Shown here in pieces: positions 22,876 to 23,003 of a DNA stretch of 23,003 bases (positions are counted from its first letter, which is position 1; the number at the start of each line of letters is the position of its first letter). The notes under the pieces are model-generated. The model worked only from the letters and a program-made list of their open reading frames with translations, was not told the DNA's origin and did no database searches. The DNA lies in assembly GCA_020025345.1 (NCBI GenBank), contig JAHHSH010000026.1, forward strand, positions 1 to 23,003, read 5' to 3'. Position numbers and translations under genes: made by a program. Origin of the DNA: Oscillospiraceae bacterium. GTDB lineage: Bacteria > Bacillota > Clostridia > Oscillospirales > Oscillospiraceae.

Positions 22876-22895
22876 AAATACAAATCCTTTCTTAG

Positions 22896-23003
22896 TTAAG
22901 CTAAATCTGACAAATCCTCACCGTTATCCTCGGTGAAGTGGAGGGGGAGATCGTTTCGTGCCGTGGCGTAGAGCATATTGGGGTAGGAGAGCAGGAAGTC
23001 CAC
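22896..23003 (-). CDS. C-terminal end of an unidentified gene (partial)
   Basis: A frame open from the right edge to a TAA at 22896-22898 gives 35 residues, including YPNMLYATARNDLPLHF and an acidic tail ending EDLSDLA. It is co-directional with the membrane protein gene and only 20 bases upstream of it. The fragment is too short for me to name a family. Confidence 0.6.
   Translation of the reverse strand: MDFLLSYPNMLYATARNDLPLHFTEDNGEDLSDLA

Overview
The window looks like chromosomal core sequence from a strictly anaerobic, Gram-positive member of the Clostridia, most likely of the Oscillospiraceae/Ruminococcaceae type. The pointers are a single-chain pyruvate:ferredoxin oxidoreductase (PFOR), a MurT/GatD-type lipid II amidation pair, a GlpP antiterminator, a Lit-type (DUF1461) lipoprotein transacylase, moderately GC-rich coding sequence and short AT-rich intergenic regions with good sigma-A promoters. 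I see no rRNA, tRNA, insertion sequence, phage gene or CRISPR array.

Layout. (1) 1-882, minus strand: the N-terminal 294 codons of a YifB/ComM AAA+ ATPase, running off the left edge. (2) 1251-4772, plus: PFOR, with its own promoter and a strong terminator. (3) 5115-6557, plus: an NhaC-family Na+/H+ antiporter with its own promoter. It shares a bidirectional terminator with (4), a minus-strand run read mnmG > murT > gatD-like > alr > ATP-grasp (12889 down to 6644), which joins a tRNA-modification enzyme to cell-wall genes. (5) 13031-13226, plus: a compact unit of extended -10 promoter, 25-codon ORF and terminator. (6) 13286-13951, minus: a Lit-like membrane transacylase. (7) 17757 down to 14073, minus: GlpA-like dehydrogenase, FAD/NAD oxidoreductase, DUF1667 protein and GlpP, preceded by a leader holding a terminator hairpin. 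This reads as a glycerol-3-phosphate oxidation operon controlled by antitermination. (8) 18020-19841, plus: a KdpD-like histidine kinase without the KdpD sensor module, overlapping a KdpE-like response regulator. (9) 20110-21831, plus: a second, larger NhaC-family antiporter, with a 12-bp direct repeat upstream of its promoter. (10) 21905-22414: a gene-poor stretch with four 16-bp imperfect tandem repeats. (11) 22465-23003, minus: a small unknown membrane protein and the C-terminal end of another unknown gene.

The observations I rate highest are these. The GatD partner of MurT appears to have lost both glutaminase residues, with Thr at the Cys and His positions. The 25-codon ORF is a complete, strongly driven transcription unit. 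The glp operon leader terminator and GlpP sit in one self-contained circuit. Several promoter regions carry TGTGAT-type repeats or palindromes that could be sites for one regulator. Everything here comes from reading the sequence; no database search was possible.
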